This document shows positions 1-10,547 of a stretch of DNA of 64,000 bases, one piece after another; position 1 is the stretch's first letter; each line of letters begins with the position of its first letter. This stretch comes from Coemansia sp. RSA 487. Its lineage: Eukaryota; Kickxellomycota; Kickxellomycetes; Kickxellales; Kickxellaceae. The notes beneath the pieces were generated by a model, which had not been told where the DNA came from, searched no databases, and worked only from the letters and a program-made list of their open reading frames with translations. The position numbers and the translations under genes are program-made. The stretch is from contig JANBRJ010000073.1 in assembly GCA_027577595.1 (NCBI GenBank), positions 1-64,000 on the forward strand, written 5' to 3'.

Positions 1-166
1 ATTTGTCTAAGGGTGATAGAAAAGAACAGCCCACCTCTTTGTAGTAATTCCTATATTTTTCATTCAATATCATATTTCAATCTGAAAGTGCTAATAAAAA
101 GTGTTTTAAAAATCCATGCCAAGCCATTTGAAAGTATCATAGAGTGGAGCTGTCACCTATCAGCTG

Positions 167-1287
167 TCATGATCTGTTCGAGCGCTTCGTATGCCTGCTT
201 GAGCAGATACATTTTACTTTCAGTCTTCTTTGGATCGAGGGTCTTGAGCCCAAGGTCTTGAGCCCAATCATCACTGCAGCTGCGTTCTTACAGCCCACAA
301 GCTCACCAGGGATCACGAAGCGCCACTTGTGCCTACCACTGCCAACTTTACCCTCGACGATGGCCTTAACTTCCAGCTGTCCCGGATAGCTGTTTCCAAT
401 TTGGAACTTGGCGAGTATATACGCTTCGAAGAGATCTACATTGGCTGATTCTATTTCGCTGTGGGGTTCGTTCAAACTGCCTTGTATAACATCATTAGAC
501 CGATCATATAACTGGCGCATATCACTGCTGCAAAGGCTCTCTAGACGTTCCTTGCGCACATTTATCCATACATCGGTTTTACTACTTTTGTATATAGTTG
601 TGATACGAAATCTAATTACCGGATGTATGTTTACCACTATTTAACAGCATGCCATGTCATCACAGATAGATAGACTTTTTCTCCTCTGGGTTCCTCCTTC
701 AGTTTTTATAATATACTTTTATTCATATTAAAATAGTTGTCTGCTGCATTTTTCTCCCAAAACTCGAACATTTCTTGACTAGGAATCTTGATGGTGTTAG
801 AATACCACATTATCAGATAACCCTTGTGCAAGGACAGCGTTACCAGCTCGTCGAGCGAATAATTTGAACGCTCTGGTTTGTTGGGACGCCTGAGAACGCA
901 AAGCGTAATTTCCTTGGCCGAGTCAGAAATTGGGACTTTAGTGGGCCGATGGCAGTTTCCAATGGCAGACGGTATTGGCAGTGAGGTGCCCTTATGCTCT
1001 CTAATAAGAGGAATGGCCAGCGACGCATTTTCATTAGCAATCTCTAAATTACCTGCTTTTTCACGAATTATTACGCCTTGCTTACCACTGCCACTTGACT
1101 TTTGGAATGTTATACTAGCGGATCCGTCTCCCGTTTGGCATGGTGGAGGCTGACAGCTACCAGAACCAATTCTGTCCTCGTTGTCGCTTATACCGCTGTA
1201 ACTGAGGTGTTTGTTAAGGGCTGTCTGGAAATCGTTGGATTGCGCCTTGCTTTTGCTCTTGCCCTTTTGCGAATAAGAGTATTTCAT
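167..1287 (-). CDS. Unrecognised two-exon protein; C-terminus altered by a 14-bp tandem duplication
   Basis: I do not recognise the family. Exon 1 starts at an ATG at 1287 (A at -3) and is open to a stop at 706. A GT at 716-715 and an AG at 638-637 define an 80-bp intron. Splicing joins exon 1 (ending 717) in frame to exon 2 (636 downward), giving about 346 residues. The N-terminal third is Ser/Gly/Pro-rich and looks disordered. The rest (about residue 130 onward) has mixed helix/strand character with Trp, Tyr and Phe. In exon 2 a perfect 14-bp tandem duplication (240-267) shifts the frame, so the ORF ends at 167. With one copy, the frame would continue through a lysine/glutamate-rich helix ending MTADR and stop at 153. 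Coding status is inferred from the clean splice and length. The function is unknown. Confidence 0.55.
240..267. repeat. Perfect 14-bp tandem duplication inside an exon
   Basis: The unit GGTCTTGAGCCCAA occurs at 240-253 and again at 254-267 with no mismatch. Fourteen is not a multiple of three, so the duplication changes the reading frame of the overlapping minus-strand gene near its 3' end. It is too short to be an intron. Confidence 0.9.
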
Positions 1288-2592
1288 TTGTACTAATAAT
1301 AACTGGTTTAAAGAATGTCGTCATTTACAATAGAATTTGGAGGTGGAAAGCAGCATTAGTATAAACAAAAAATGTTGGAGAAAGTGAAAAAGAAAAGGTG
1401 CTGCGCAAAACATCAAGGCTTATTTATATCAAGTTAAGCAAAACACGCGCCACGGTTTGGATCATGCACAAAAAGTATCTCTCCAATGGATGTGCTGAAC
1501 AAGCAACAGCATGGTTAGCAGCAGATATCTTGGAAAAGCGAAACTATCGGTATATAGAACACTGTGAGTTAATGACAGAACGTGAAGTGGAAACGACCAG
1601 AGAGGTGAAGCCACTAGTCGTTATATACTCCAATCCTACACAAGAAAATAAATGGATGACAGTCAACCACTGCGCCCAAGAATAACAAAAATACAGAAAA
1701 GGATAATCAATAAAGCTGTTGCGTCTCAAACCCAAGGAATAATAAGTGGCGACAGAGCAAAACAGAGCTTGAGGAGTTTCTAACACCAGTGGGAAATCCA
1801 CATAAAAAGACTCTGGCTGGGATCTCTCCTAGTTCTTCCGCTCTCCATGCTATAGGTACATGAAAAGCTGGAGAATTTGCTGACAAAAACACATGATGAC
1901 GTGTGTATAAGGTTTTGCTGATATTTTCTGATATTAGGTTAACATTTTCTTACTTTTCTTTGTGTTAGTTGGTTATTTATCCACAATAAAATCTATTTCA
2001 CTCGGCTTATCACTACGTATATACCAAAATTTACCATTGTATACTTAGTATCACCTGCGTTGTCGTTTGCCTTTGCTCATTTATTTTGCCGTTTACGTAT
2101 TGATGGGATAATATAAATGTAGTAGATGAGCCTGTTTAGGTAATACTGCCATGCTCTGCCACAGTTTGGTAATGTTTGTTCTCTAGCTAGAAAAGTCAGT
2201 CCATTAATTAGGGATAGACATGAGCAAATGCAGGTCCCGCTCAGCCGCTCTTTGATGTTGTGAGTGCTAATATTTCACGACAAGCCGAAAATTATTCGTA
2301 TAATATTCAACTCTTGCAATATAGCACCAGGGCGTGACCGAACCAAGTATAGAGGAATATTTGCCATGGCAGCAGTTTTGTACATGTAGCCAAATAGGCC
2401 TTGTCGGCTTCCAATTGAGTTTCACTGAGGGGATATGAAAGTTGATCATATGATTTGCACAGTTTAGCAGAAAATTAGTATTGGCCCTGAAAATGTCCTA
2501 AAAATGAAGACTACAGCAAGAAAAGAGGTCTGTTGGTTCTTAGTTGCCTGTCGCTTTAACATTATCCTATTCGTTTTGCAATTAAAAATTTT
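1288..2592. other. Intergenic, AT-rich; one possible coding scrap
   Basis: I see no gene here. The plus-strand ORF at 1398-1685 has no recognisable motif and no neighbour support. On the minus strand, 2307-2438 is open for 43 codons with protein-like composition (a helical stretch LEADKAYLATCTKLLPW, then a hydrophobic segment). It lacks a start codon and could be the last exon or a remnant of a lost gene. Confidence 0.5.
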
Positions 2593-3730
2593 TTGCTCAC
2601 GGACCATACGCCGGTCTTATCCATTTCTCGCGACAATTCAATAACAATGAAGCCTTTGGTCTTTGCACGCTTAGCTCATGTAGCGTGCGGTGCTGATAAT
2701 ATCTATGTTGGTCTGTGCAACTGGCTCCCAGGCGGTGGCTTTACGTATATGTTAGGAGTATGTGTAGTGCATGGCGACACCCTTGTAATGACCGACTACT
2801 GCGGTTATACATTAGGGAACAAAAGCGATGGCCACGACCAAAATAGGTACCATGTCGAGGTGTATCCGCTATAAAGGGGGTTTGGATGACTCTCTCGGGA
2901 AACTCCCAGTCAAATCTGCCAATGCTGAGGTGTCTGGCATAAGGCGTTTGCAGGAAAACGTCAACCCGTCGTCAAATTGTGGCAATGTGAACGTCAATAG
3001 TAGTGGCATCTTCTACGATGTACTTGAAAATAACGACGCAAGCGCCGCGGCAATGCAGTTATGTCGAGAATAGTGCACAAACATCTCATACGGGAACGAT
3101 ACTCGGCTGGAAACGCAAAAATATGAGAAAATCGAGTATGATGAGCTCTAAGCCCTTGTTCCAGTACAGTAAAATAAATAAAAGGAAAGAGGTTTAGATG
3201 TAGCATATTAGGAAAAATCCCAGTGGCTAAGGTTGGAGAAGTGGTATCCCCTCTTCACCCAAGATTTTCTCTGGATTGCCATCCTCACTTCAGTTCATCC
3301 AAACAGCCAGCCCCTCAGCGAACAACGGAGAATGCAATGCCGCTGTAAGCGCACAGGCCGACATCAAAGTTGGATCATGGGGCAGTGGGAACGTCAAAAA
3401 ACCCCAGGTCCTCGACGCTCTCTACCAGCTGCAAGATCTAGTCCTCCAGGACTACAACCACAAACAATTCTACGTCTACAGCGGCGGTGTCATCGTCAGC
3501 GCATGGTTTTTCGATTTGATTCATCTGTAAGGCGCTTAAAGCTTTGTGTCCGCGCTTATTAAGGACGCGTCGCAGAGCGGCGTCGCCAACAGAAAGTCCG
3601 TCGAGTACTACGGTACCGAAAGCAACAAGGCAGAGTACAGGATGAGCATCACCGTTGATACCACCAGCAACATTGCTGAGCTGGAATACGACATGGACTA
3701 GTTTGTCCGCACAAATACCATCAAGAACCA
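2593..3730 (+). pseudogene. Decayed gene of unknown family
   Basis: Several protein-like stretches lie in order on the plus strand but in different frames. They include a Gly/Cys-rich segment at about 2640-2870, a segment with the pattern ADIKVGSWGSGNVKKPQVLD near 3360-3425, a hydrophobic YVYSGGVIV segment near 3472, and a tail at about 3550-3720 rich in Ser, Asn and Glu. No single frame covers them. I read this as an old, broken gene, possibly for a secreted protein. I cannot name a family and the number of breaks is several. Confidence 0.4.
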
Positions 3731-4994
3731 ACTCCGCAAAGCATTGCTACTTTTCGATTTCTTGTATCTATGCTGGTTTAACCGCTTAGGATTTTATCCC
3801 CTATATTTTCAAACTGCTTTGCGCAGTTGGTTTATCTATTTCAACAGCATATTAGTTTTAATACTTTTAGCATTGCTTGCCACTAGTAAAATAATTGCAC
3901 AAATTACATTTGATTTACATTATTTTAACAACTCTAAATTCAGTTTCTCAATTGATCAATTGGGGAAAAGACATCGCCTATGCTTTGAAAAACAGATCGC
4001 GGGTAAAAAAAACCATCAGTCATACTGGCTGGCACAATCTTGCACTGTAAGACCTGCCTGCACGTTGACCGCTTGTAAGAACAATTGCCTGCATATCCCT
4101 TATTATCGTGCATATATTGGCAACAAACTTATACAGTAAACACGCATGTCTTTTTGCTCAAACATGGTTTATTTGTCTTTTTTGCTTGTGCATAATCCAA
4201 GCTATAAAAGCCACTTTTCTTCTTTTGGTAGTGCAAAGATCATGGAATACATTTGCTGTCACAAATACATGACCGCGTCAAAGGTTTAGGGGATTGGCCA
4301 TGTATCAATGTCTTTTTTTAGCAAAGATATCCAGCTGTCCGCTCGTGCGCATGACAGAAAAAAAACAAGGAAACCACAAATCATAAAGGAGAGTTATACA
4401 TCAACTGCTCCTTATATCAAAACAATCCTATTTCAAATGCGAAACAATCCACAACAATCAGAAATTCAAATTCATTCACCATTCTTATCAATTAATCCAT
4501 ATATGGACATAAACACAAAATGTACCAAAAAAAGACATGAACACGGCGTAGGCTTTGCATAATTAGATAGACAATGATACATGTGGGTCCCCATTTCAAG
4601 TTTTAGCATAAAATGCGGCTGGAGCTGCTTGCGATGGATAAACCAAAAGTTGACCATTGTTAAGCCATATATAAGGAGTGTCTGGAGTTGATAAGAAAGA
4701 TATAGGATATTGTTAAAGCCCCCTTTGGTTCCTATTTAAACAATTTATCTCATTTATATCAATCGTAAAATACTCATCAATATCAACCAAAACCAAACCA
4801 ACACCGCGGTTTTTATGCTAGTCATAGCAACATATTATTGGTACAATCTATATTTATATTCCTTATAAATGGCTCAATTCATGCCGACAAATAGCTTGTT
4901 AACACCATTACAAGGACCGATCTTTAATAGCCGTTCGACATTTTAATCTGCCCAAATATAACCTATCTATCCACGCGTTTTCAAAGTCAACAGT
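3731..4994. other. Intergenic, AT-rich, no gene seen
   Basis: The plus-strand ORFs at 3744-4139 and 4308-4562 have the Phe/Leu/Tyr/Ile or Lys/Asn/Gln bias expected of chance translation of AT-rich DNA. They show no motif. There are poly-A and poly-T runs but no repeat family. Confidence 0.6.
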
Positions 4995-5126
4995 ATGACT
5001 AGATTTTCCAGCAAAAACAACAGCCCACAGGCTGCTTCCGTGTGTGTTTCGAGGTGCCCCTATTGCGGCAAGGTATTTGATTTCCTTGGTGATTTCAGCC
5101 TACACGTTAAGCAATGCAGCAACTGA
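4995..5126 (+). CDS. 43-residue protein with one C2HC zinc-finger motif
   Basis: An ATG at 4995 opens 43 codons ending in TGA at 5124-5126, with an in-frame stop upstream at 4959-4961, so the ORF is self-contained. The first 20 residues are Ser/Asn-rich. Residues 21-41 read CPYCGKVFDFLGDFSLHVKQC, which fits a C-x2-C-x12-H-x4-C finger with the hydrophobic positions of the C2H2/C2HC class. It sits just downstream of the UNC93-like gene, which points toward it (convergent, about 70 bp). It could be a very small zinc-finger protein, a fragment of a larger one, or an exon. No longer partner frame is visible. Confidence 0.4.
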   Translation: MTRFSSKNNSPQAASVCVSRCPYCGKVFDFLGDFSLHVKQCSN

Positions 5127-5197
5127 ACCATACCAAGTACATAAAAGTGCTACCTAATTTTTACTATATAGATAAGAACATTTTTCAATAAAAATCT

Positions 5198-6619
5198 TTA
5201 AAGTGTTTCGGTGCTCCCGCTATGAATATGCTTTACGTCGGTTATAACAAAGTAAGTGTCCGAGCTTTGGCTTGAATCACTCGAGCCAATGTTGCACTTG
5301 CTACTGTTGCTATCGGGAATCCTGCCCAGCGTCCAGTCATTGGTATCAGTTATGCGGCGAAGTACAAAGTATAGAAGCACAAAGGATGCGACTGACATGG
5401 CCAAGCCAAAGAACATGGGAATATTGAGTGATATGTAGTTGAACGGGACGCTAAGTATAATCTGAACGCCCACCATACCACCAATGGACATGACGCTATG
5501 GAATGTCCCAACAAAGCGGCCGCAAGCTCGGATATCGTTAGTCAGCGTGCCAATGACCCAAAATCCAAATAGCTCGATCATGCTAGACGCTACGCCCGAG
5601 AAGAAATAAGATGTTAGCACAATAACACGGTGAATCTTGATAGAGTTTTCGGCAAGGAAGCTTGTAATTTGGTTGTGCGTCCAACTTGGATCGATTAGAT
5701 CCCATCCATTGTCGTACATTCTCGCGGTCACCGTGAACACAGTTGAAAGAGCAAAGAAGAATAGAAGCATCGCAAACCCAACAAATCCACGAGTGCGCCG
5801 TGTGGACCATGGAGCGTCCAGCATTTGGCCCATTGCCAGGATGAAAAGTTTCCCCAGGTCATAAAGAATTATAGCAAGGGTGTTATGCAGCGGAACATTG
5901 CAGACACTATACAAAAACGGGTAGGAAAACATGTATGGCAGCAGCAGCAACATGTACTTGTTTTTATAAATTCGAATCGACTCTTTGATCTCGGTTTTAA
6001 AGTCAGTTCCACGAGCAATCAAATATACTCCGTTGCTACGCACGATCTTGTTGGTGGGTGCAATCGCAGCTGCGAAAAACGGAGCCAAGCAAGTGATAGA
6101 TAGAACCGCTATGGCAACTTGTAGGCGGAGAGAATCACTATCACGTGGTTTGCGGATGGCAATAAGATTACCCATCGTCACTGACAGATACTCAAGAAAT
6201 AGATATGTACCCAGCGCACGAGACTTCCATCTTTCGCTGGAATATGTTAAAACTGCAATGATTGTAGCGACTCTAGAAATGTTGTACGTGCAGTTTAGGA
6301 TGATATAGGCAGCTGCGTGAAACACGTAATGCTTGTGCTGGTATCCAACCACAATGGAGCTGGCGTACAGAATGCTTGAAAAGCTGTGTATGACGAAGAT
6401 GGCACGGAATCCAAAGAGATTCACAAAAAATATGCTTGCAAACCCGGAAATGCAAGCAATCAAGCTTGTTGGCCAGTATGTGTCATATAACGGGTTGTCG
6501 TTCAGAGGCGTTGATTGAAGCAAGTAGTTTTCAACTAGTCTGTGAACAACGTGAGTAAAGATAAACGATAGGATAATAAGTAATAGTTGGGTTGCTGGAC
6601 TACAGTATCTTATTCTCAT
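5198..6619 (-). CDS. UNC93-like (DUF895) MFS membrane protein, copy A
   Basis: The 473-residue protein has about 12 hydrophobic segments and a hydrophilic Ser-rich C-terminal tail (from about residue 420). Family hallmarks are visible. A soluble central loop is followed by a helix pair starting KYMLLLLPYMFSYPF. Then comes the short basic loop WSTRRTRGFVG, typical of MFS loops. The last third contains the WVIGTLTNDIRACGRFVG stretch, which corresponds to the conserved segment of UNC93-like proteins in fungi. UNC93/DUF895 proteins are integral membrane proteins, some linked to trafficking or channel regulation. The substrate here is unknown. The start ATG is followed by basic residues and then the first membrane helix. 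A close paralogue lies at 26698-28113, similar from the DNPxYDTYWPTS motif near the N-terminus through to the ITDTNDW motif before the tail. The coding region looks intact. Confidence 0.8.
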   Translation of the reverse strand: MRIRYCSPATQLLLIILSFIFTHVVHRLVENYLLQSTPLNDNPLYDTYWPTSLIACISGFASIFFVNLFGFRAIFVIHSFSSILYASSIVVGYQHKHYVFHAAAYIILNCTYNISRVATIIAVLTYSSERWKSRALGTYLFLEYLSVTMGNLIAIRKPRDSDSLRLQVAIAVLSITCLAPFFAAAIAPTNKIVRSNGVYLIARGTDFKTEIKESIRIYKNKYMLLLLPYMFSYPFLYSVCNVPLHNTLAIILYDLGKLFILAMGQMLDAPWSTRRTRGFVGFAMLLFFFALSTVFTVTARMYDNGWDLIDPSWTHNQITSFLAENSIKIHRVIVLTSYFFSGVASSMIELFGFWVIGTLTNDIRACGRFVGTFHSVMSIGGMVGVQIILSVPFNYISLNIPMFFGLAMSVASFVLLYFVLRRITDTNDWTLGRIPDSNSSKCNIGSSDSSQSSDTYFVITDVKHIHSGSTETL

Positions 6620-7236
6620 TGCTAAAATGTGCCAAAAAAAAAAGAAAAAAAAGAAAAAGGTATACAGAGCAAATCGTAAACACGACTAAAACCAATAAGA
6701 ATCAGGAGCTTGGAAAAAACTGGTTTGGAAAGAGTAAGAATAAAGGAAAAGGATATTCCAGCACTGTTCACTATAAGCGCTTTTAAAAAGTACACAGCAG
6801 CATGTCTGACGAATTGTCAAAAAATGAAACTGACAGAGTAACTATAACGGAGGAATGTGTTGTCTTTTGATGGGAAATCAATACCTACATTACCACTGGG
6901 CGGAAACAAATAGGGAGAATGGCTGAATGGGTGCGTCCGTGAATAGAACAGCCACACCCTACTCTAGAAGTTGTGCTGCATTGTTGGTGGCAATATTTCA
7001 GGCCGACACAAGGTAACGACGTATTTATTTTGGCGCGTGATTAGTGCCAATGCTATTGTCACACATCAGTTGAATTTACGGATATCCCTGTCAGAACGAA
7101 ATATTGTGAAAGCTACTGCGCAGCAGATTTTGTGGCTGTAGTTTCAGTAAATTATTCGATTGTGCACCATTTTAAAAAAATAGAACCCGAAGTTTATAAC
7201 ATGTACAAAAAGAAAAGAACTGGCAGTAAAAATTGA
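6620..7236. other. Intergenic, no gene seen
   Basis: AT-rich sequence with a purine tract (6633-6660) close to the UNC93-like start. I see no coding or structural signal. It should contain the promoter of the UNC93-like gene and the 3' end of the broken 7-TM gene. Confidence 0.6.
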
Positions 7237-8185
7237 CTAAAGATCTAGAAATGACGATCTCTCCACTTTGTCATCAGCAGATTCAGTATCATCGTGATCT
7301 TTTTTAATGTTTAGTAATTGTAGTGCAATTCGGTTATCTTTTTCAACTTTGGCTCTCAAATAATCCCACGACACTACCTTTATGTCTTCTTTTCCGCTAA
7401 TCGGTTTGCCGAGAGATAGCACTGTCAGGCTGGACAATATAAGCGAAACGTAATTAAATAGCAAAAACACAACTTTGCTATCCTTTGCTGGATTATCCAG
7501 ACCAACAAACGTTCGGGTAAACATAAAGATGGGCCAAAATTCCACCAGAAACAATGTAATAACAGTTGATAATATTCCTTCAACAGACATGTGATGTCGT
7601 ATCCTTTTAAACCGGCATGCAAAGGTAACTACGATTGCCAGAGTAGAAATCATAATTATGCCCAAAAATGCCTGGATGCAGTGCAGCCCACCAACTTGCG
7701 CGCTGCTACTAGTAGGATGAAACATTAGAACAATTCCGCAAATCACAATGGCCAGCAGCTCCAAACTCTGTACCGAAGATACAATGTAGATGACCATAGC
7801 TGATGTCCTGGCTAGTCGCTGAAAGTTTCCACAACAAGTATGCATTTGAAAGGCAGCTGTTAAAGAAGCATTCGCCTGCATAGTAGTTGAGTACCATTGA
7901 AGCTATATATACGGCCCGCTTGTCGGCATTATCCATTGAAGGCATGGCCCGCAAGTACATGCTAAGTCCAAGTATCACAGACACAGCTCTTACCCCATTT
8001 TCATTATATATTGAATAGCGATGCGGTCGAAGCTTTGGCAAATAAAACAATCCAAGAACTGTAACTATGCTGTCTAACGCCCAGTTTGATGCTGGCTCTG
8101 GCCACCAAACAAACCAGTCATGGTGTGTGGAGCACGTCTTGTTTGGACAATAAACACTTTTAGCGTTGCCAATATCAACTGACAT
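7237..8185 (-). pseudogene. Frame-broken paralogue of the 7-TM protein at 13031
   Basis: The N-terminal part is in one frame from an ATG at 8185: a motif YCPNKTC, then DWFVWW, then a membrane segment and RPHRYSIYN. The C-terminal part is in another frame: CIQAFLGII, FTRTFVGLDN, LGKPISGKEDI. Both align in order with the intact 322-residue protein encoded at 13031-13999. Alignment with the paralogue places the frame change at about 7808-7818, in the third intracellular-size segment. No splice signals or spare sequence could remove it, so a one-base deletion (or two-base insertion) is the simplest reading. Everything else, including the acidic Ser-containing tail, is preserved, so the lesion is either recent or a sequence error. 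Confidence 0.75.
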
Positions 8186-8783
8186 AATGATATAAAATCA
8201 ACAGGATAATTACGCAAAAAATTTCCATATAAAAGCGAGTAAACCACAGTGAGGAAAATAAAAGAGATGCCCAATGTAAAACTAACAGTGAATGGACGCA
8301 TACTTTTTTTTTAAAAAGCCTATTTTAATAAGGTCACTGCTCTATCAGCCTGGCTTACCTTAATCCGTTCATATTAAATCTAAAAGGAAGCGATTGTTAA
8401 AATTAGAAAAGTAAATTCGGCCATCTGGTCTTCATCCAGTTTATTCTTTGCTTTATAACACAGGCGCGGACTTTATAGAATTATCTCGCCAGTATATATT
8501 GAAAGCAGTGGTAGTGTATCCAAAAATTCCAAAACCACAACAGAAGATACACATGTGTTTAATCAATGATAATCACAAAGATCAAATCAGACTAAACATA
8601 AGAGGATGAGGTGTTTTGAGAGAAAAAAAATTAGCCAGTATCCCTTGATCCGCACACATGAGCTTATCTTCAAACGCAACTCTTCTTGTGTGTGCTTTCG
8701 CCACATTTATTATCGCAGTATTGTTCTTCCTCCGTGTTTTTGAATTATTTCGAATCTCTATTGCTGAGGACGGGAACGTAAAT
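8186..8783. promoter_or_regulatory. Divergent intergenic region
   Basis: About 600 bp separate the starts of the minus-strand 7-TM gene and the plus-strand hydrolase, so both promoters must lie here. An ATG at 8658 is in frame with the hydrolase and would add 42 residues including a hydrophobic segment. I prefer the downstream ATG at 8784 because it begins a clean mitochondrial presequence. No specific operator is recognisable. Confidence 0.4.
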
Positions 8784-10476
8784 ATGCTAGCAGCGAGAAC
8801 TGCTTCTTTTGGTGGCTCCACGCTATCGTCCACATTGCTCTTTTCAAAACTTTCCACCAAATCGACTGTCATTACAGGCTCCAGGCAGTTCACATTTGCA
8901 GCAACAGGCTCAGGAATTCGTGGCTTACATACGCGTACCCTGAAAAGAAGCCCAGTATCTATGACTGACGGGGCAAGCAGGGCATCTTCCCCCAGCCCAC
9001 TCACTCGTTTGAACGGAATCCAGCGAATGGTAAGAATAACCGCGACTGGATTTGACTGAAGGCGGATATAATGAAATGCACAAAGCTGACAGGTGGCTAA
9101 TTTGCAGAATGGGGAGTTTATCTGTGTTGTAGCTGTCGTCCGCGAATAGCTTGGAGGGTGACAAGCATGTGCTCACTGTGAGCAACCTGACTGGGCGCTC
9201 GCTGGTTCTGAACAGACCCAAGGCACTAAACTCACTGACGTTGCCAATGGTGCAGGCGATTGCGCGCCATCTCAAAGAATGGGAGGACTCGGACCTTTGT
9301 AACCTTGTAATTCTGCGGTCGAACAGCGAAAGGGCATTCTGTGCGGGTGGGGACGTTGTGCAAGTATCGCAGACGTGGAAGAGCGGAGCGCAGGCGCAGG
9401 CGATGAAGTTCTTCCAGGAGGAGTATCGGCTGAACCATATTATCGCGTCGTACAGCAAGCCAATCGTGGCGATGATCGGCGGGTACACGATGGGAGGCGG
9501 CGTCGGGCTCTCGGTCCACGCGCCGTTCCGCGTAGCCACCGAGTCGTCTGTGTTTGCGATGCCCGAAACCAAAATCGGCTTTTTCCCCGATGTTGGCGCG
9601 ACGTTCTTTTTGTCCAGGCTGGATGGCGAGACGGGCACGTACCTGGGGATGACAGGCCAGCAGCTGAAGGGCAGAGACCTGCTGTACGCCGGCATTGCCA
9701 CGCACTACGTGCCGTCCGAGCGGATTCCTAATCTCGAGGAGCGGCTCTGGGAGCTTGGCTCGTCGGATCACGACGTTGTCAATGCAGCCATCGAGGAGTT
9801 TGCCGCCCAGCCCGAGGAGTCCGAGGCTCTGGACTACTCGCTTGCCACTATCCGCAGCTCGATCGACAGGTGCTTCCGGTTCAAGTCGGTCGAGTCGATA
9901 ATTGAGGCGCTCAGGCAGGAGGAGGAGAACCCCGAGTGGGCGCAGCAGACAATAAGTACGCTGGAGAAAATGTCGCCATCGTCGCTGAAGCTCACGCTGG
10001 AGCAGCTGGGTCACGGAAAGCGCCTGAATATCCAGGAGGCGTTTACGTTGGAACTGCGTCTCGCAGAAAAGCGCCTGGCGTCCCACGACATGCACGAAGG
10101 AATTGACGCTCTTCTGGTGCGCAAGACAAAGGACCCAAAGTGGAATCCGCCCACCGTTGCCGAAGTCAACATGAACCAGCTTTTCAAAGAGTACTTTGAG
10201 ACGCCCGTCGCGTACAACCCAGTTTTCAAGAAGCGCGATGCAAAGTTTACCGAGTATCCACACAAGTTCGGGTTGCCCACTGAAGCTGATGTCAGAGACT
10301 TGGTCACTGGCGACAATCCGCAGGCTGGCGACTATGTGCTGACGCGCGAAGAGGTTATCAACTTCTTTGAGAGAGAGTATATCAGCAAGATCGGTACTTC
10401 TCGGAAGGTCAGCTGGGTTCTTGACCGCAAGACCCGCAAGAAGCACGACAACGATTCGCTCGAATGGGTTAGATGA
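8784..10476 (+). CDS. HIBCH: 3-hydroxyisobutyryl-CoA hydrolase, mitochondrial, two exons
   Basis: This enzyme of the enoyl-CoA hydratase/isomerase (crotonase) superfamily hydrolyses 3-hydroxyisobutyryl-CoA in mitochondrial valine breakdown (yeast homologue Ehd3). Exon 1 (8784-9029) encodes about 60 residues with many Arg/Lys/Ser/Thr and no acidic residue until the end, a good matrix-targeting signal. A GTAAGA donor at 9030 and an AG at 9131-9132 bound a 103-bp phase-0 intron, and exon 2 (from 9133) continues in frame to 10476, giving about 529 residues. Hallmarks follow in order: LNRPKALNSL, AFCAGGDV, the oxyanion-hole segment MGGGVGLSVH, and MPETKIGFFPDVGATFFLSR with the Glu and Asp typical of hydrolases. 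A KMSPSSLKLT motif lies in the C-terminal half. If the ATG at 8658 were used, the protein would start with a hydrophobic segment, which fits targeting less well. Confidence 0.88.
9030..9132 (+). other. Predicted 103-bp spliceosomal intron of the hydrolase gene
   Basis: The donor is GTAAGA right after an ATG codon, and the acceptor is preceded by TGTGTTGTAG. The phase is 0. The reading frame of exon 2 is closed upstream by stops inside the intron and has no ATG of its own before residue 50 of the conserved domain, so splicing is needed to supply a start. Confidence 0.75.
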
Positions 10477-10547
10477 GTAGAGTCATTTTTGCCCTTTGAA
10501 GAGTATTTGTCATTACGAGATATATTTAAAAAAAATCATAAATCAAG

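Noticed and set aside
1398-1685. 95-codon plus-strand ORF
   Set aside because: No motif, no start context and no homologue that I can recall. It is probably chance.
8582-9004. 140-codon minus-strand ORF before the hydrolase
   Set aside because: It overlaps the predicted presequence exon on the other strand and has no recognisable feature.
9232-10446. 404-codon open frame antisense to the hydrolase
   Set aside because: It is a codon-bias shadow of a gene with strong crotonase homology. The translation has no motif.
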